In this document: positions 63,602 to 64,000 of the stretch, one piece after another | Position numbering within the stretch: the stretch's first letter is position 1 | Layout of the letters: each line of letters opens with the position of its first letter | NCBI GenBank assembly: GCA_041446545.1 | Contig: JBGOEJ010000001.1 | Span: 186,001-250,000, forward strand | Direction: 5' to 3' | DNA length: 64,000 nucleotides | From: Fervidibacter canadensis | GTDB lineage: Bacteria > Armatimonadota > Fervidibacteria > Fervidibacterales > Fervidibacteraceae | Translations under genes and position numbers: made by a program | The notes under the pieces: generated by a model | Told to the model about the DNA's origin: nothing | Databases searched by the model: none | Seen by the model: the letters and a program-made list of their open reading frames with translations, nothing else

Positions 63602-64000
63602 ATGGCGACAATGGCGAAGCGACGGGACGCAGAAGGTGAAGGGGGCGGCGGTCATGAGACCGCCGGCATGATGCGTTGGCTCATCACTTACGCCGACATG
63701 ATCACCTTGCTCTTGGCGCTGTTCATCATGCTCTACGCCATCAGCAACTTGGACATCCAACGGTTCAAGGCGCTGATGGAAGAGTTTCAAGCCCTGTTTG
63801 GCAGTGGCGAGGCGTTGATGCAAGGTGGACGAGGCATGTTGAAGTTCGGCGCCCCCGAAAGCCGTCGCCCCCTTGTCGTCCCCTTGCTCCCCGGCAAAAA
63901 GCCAGAGATGCATGACGAAGAGGAAGCAGTGGAGCGTTACATAGAGCGACAACACTTGGAAGGCAAAGTCTTGCTCCACCGAGAAGAGCGAGGTCTGGTC
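63602..64000 (+). CDS. motB: flagellar motor stator protein MotB (partial)
   Basis: The frame from ATG 63602 runs open through the window end, giving 133 residues. WLITYADMITLLLALFIMLY is the single membrane helix with the proton-accepting aspartate, and SNLDIQRFKALMEEFQALFG is the plug-like helix after it. The peptidoglycan-binding OmpA-like domain lies beyond the window. AAGGCAGGTGA precedes the start, and motA ends 37 bases upstream. Confidence 0.92.
   Translation, partial: MATMAKRRDAEGEGGGGHETAGMMRWLITYADMITLLLALFIMLYAISNLDIQRFKALMEEFQALFGSGEALMQGGRGMLKFGAPESRRPLVVPLLPGKKPEMHDEEEAVERYIERQHLEGKVLLHREERGLV

Overview
This window reads as chromosomal DNA of a moderately GC-rich, motile, aerobic, diderm bacterium with free-living character. 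The best guess is a member of the Armatimonadota, perhaps a Fervidibacter-like lineage. The clues are three short prepilin-like proteins with FTLIELLVVIAII-type N-termini and a DGHxKW-type C-terminal motif, two very large membrane proteins of the DUF6784/DUF6785 type, HEAT-repeat proteins, a DUF4058 protein, and a haem pathway using a HemQ-type enzyme in a cell that also has an LptD-like outer membrane barrel. The taxonomic call is inference; no rRNA or tRNA gene is visible. The strongest genes run on the plus strand; only six genes lie on the minus strand.

Layout. (1) 1-3329: tail of an aa3/caa3-type cytochrome oxidase locus: haem O synthase (partial), two subunit III paralogues, subunit IV, a small CxxC membrane protein, a Sco copper chaperone and a DUF420 (CtaM-like) assembly factor. 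(2) 3499-6962: DUF429 protein, HemQ/chlorite-dismutase-family enzyme, geranylgeranyl-reductase-type flavoprotein and a membrane-anchored metallophosphoesterase. (3) 6998-8518, minus: exported HEAT-repeat protein with two CxxCH haem sites. (4) 8676-22696: the transcription and translation core secE-nusG-rplK-rplA-rplJ/rplL-rpoB-rpoC, followed by gyrB. Here rplJ and rplL form one uninterrupted reading frame, and rpoB carries zinc-finger-like inserts and an in-frame heptamer repeat. (5) 22844-24294, minus: RseB-like protein and zinc-finger anti-sigma factor without an adjacent sigma gene. (6) 24490-39723: accessory and housekeeping mixture: prepilin-like genes (one broken by an in-frame TGA), ftsY and rimI bracketed by the two DUF6785-type proteins, a HEAT protein, an LptD-like barrel with an Ig-like N-terminus, DUF4058, pdxA and an exported hypothetical protein. 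(7) 39738-42446, minus: secreted GHL10-type glycosidase. (8) 42483-64000: a large flagellar locus: flgM-flgN-flgK-flgL, then a divergent minus-strand fliS plus a methyltransferase/double glycosyltransferase/TPR protein, then fliC-fliD, then the basal body/export/hook operon flgB-flgC-fliE-fliF-fliG-fliH-fliI-fliJ-(SLT-fliK fusion)-flgD-flgE-flbD-motA-motB (cut by the window end).

How the parts work together. Late flagellar genes carry recognisable sigma-28 promoters (before flgM, before fliC, and divergently before fliS), while the hook/basal body operon has a sigma-70-like promoter, matching the usual early/late hierarchy with FlgM as checkpoint. The glycosyltransferase sits between the filament junction genes and flagellin and probably decorates filament protein. 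The oxidase cluster and HemQ fit together as haem supply and assembly functions for aerobic respiration.

A feature cutting across loci is a set of degenerate tandem repeats with 7- or 8-base period, found between genes and also inside coding sequence (rpoB, a prepilin gene, the start of fliI, the SLT-fliK linker). Together with the rplJ-rplL fusion and the SLT-FliK fusion this is the most unusual content of the window.
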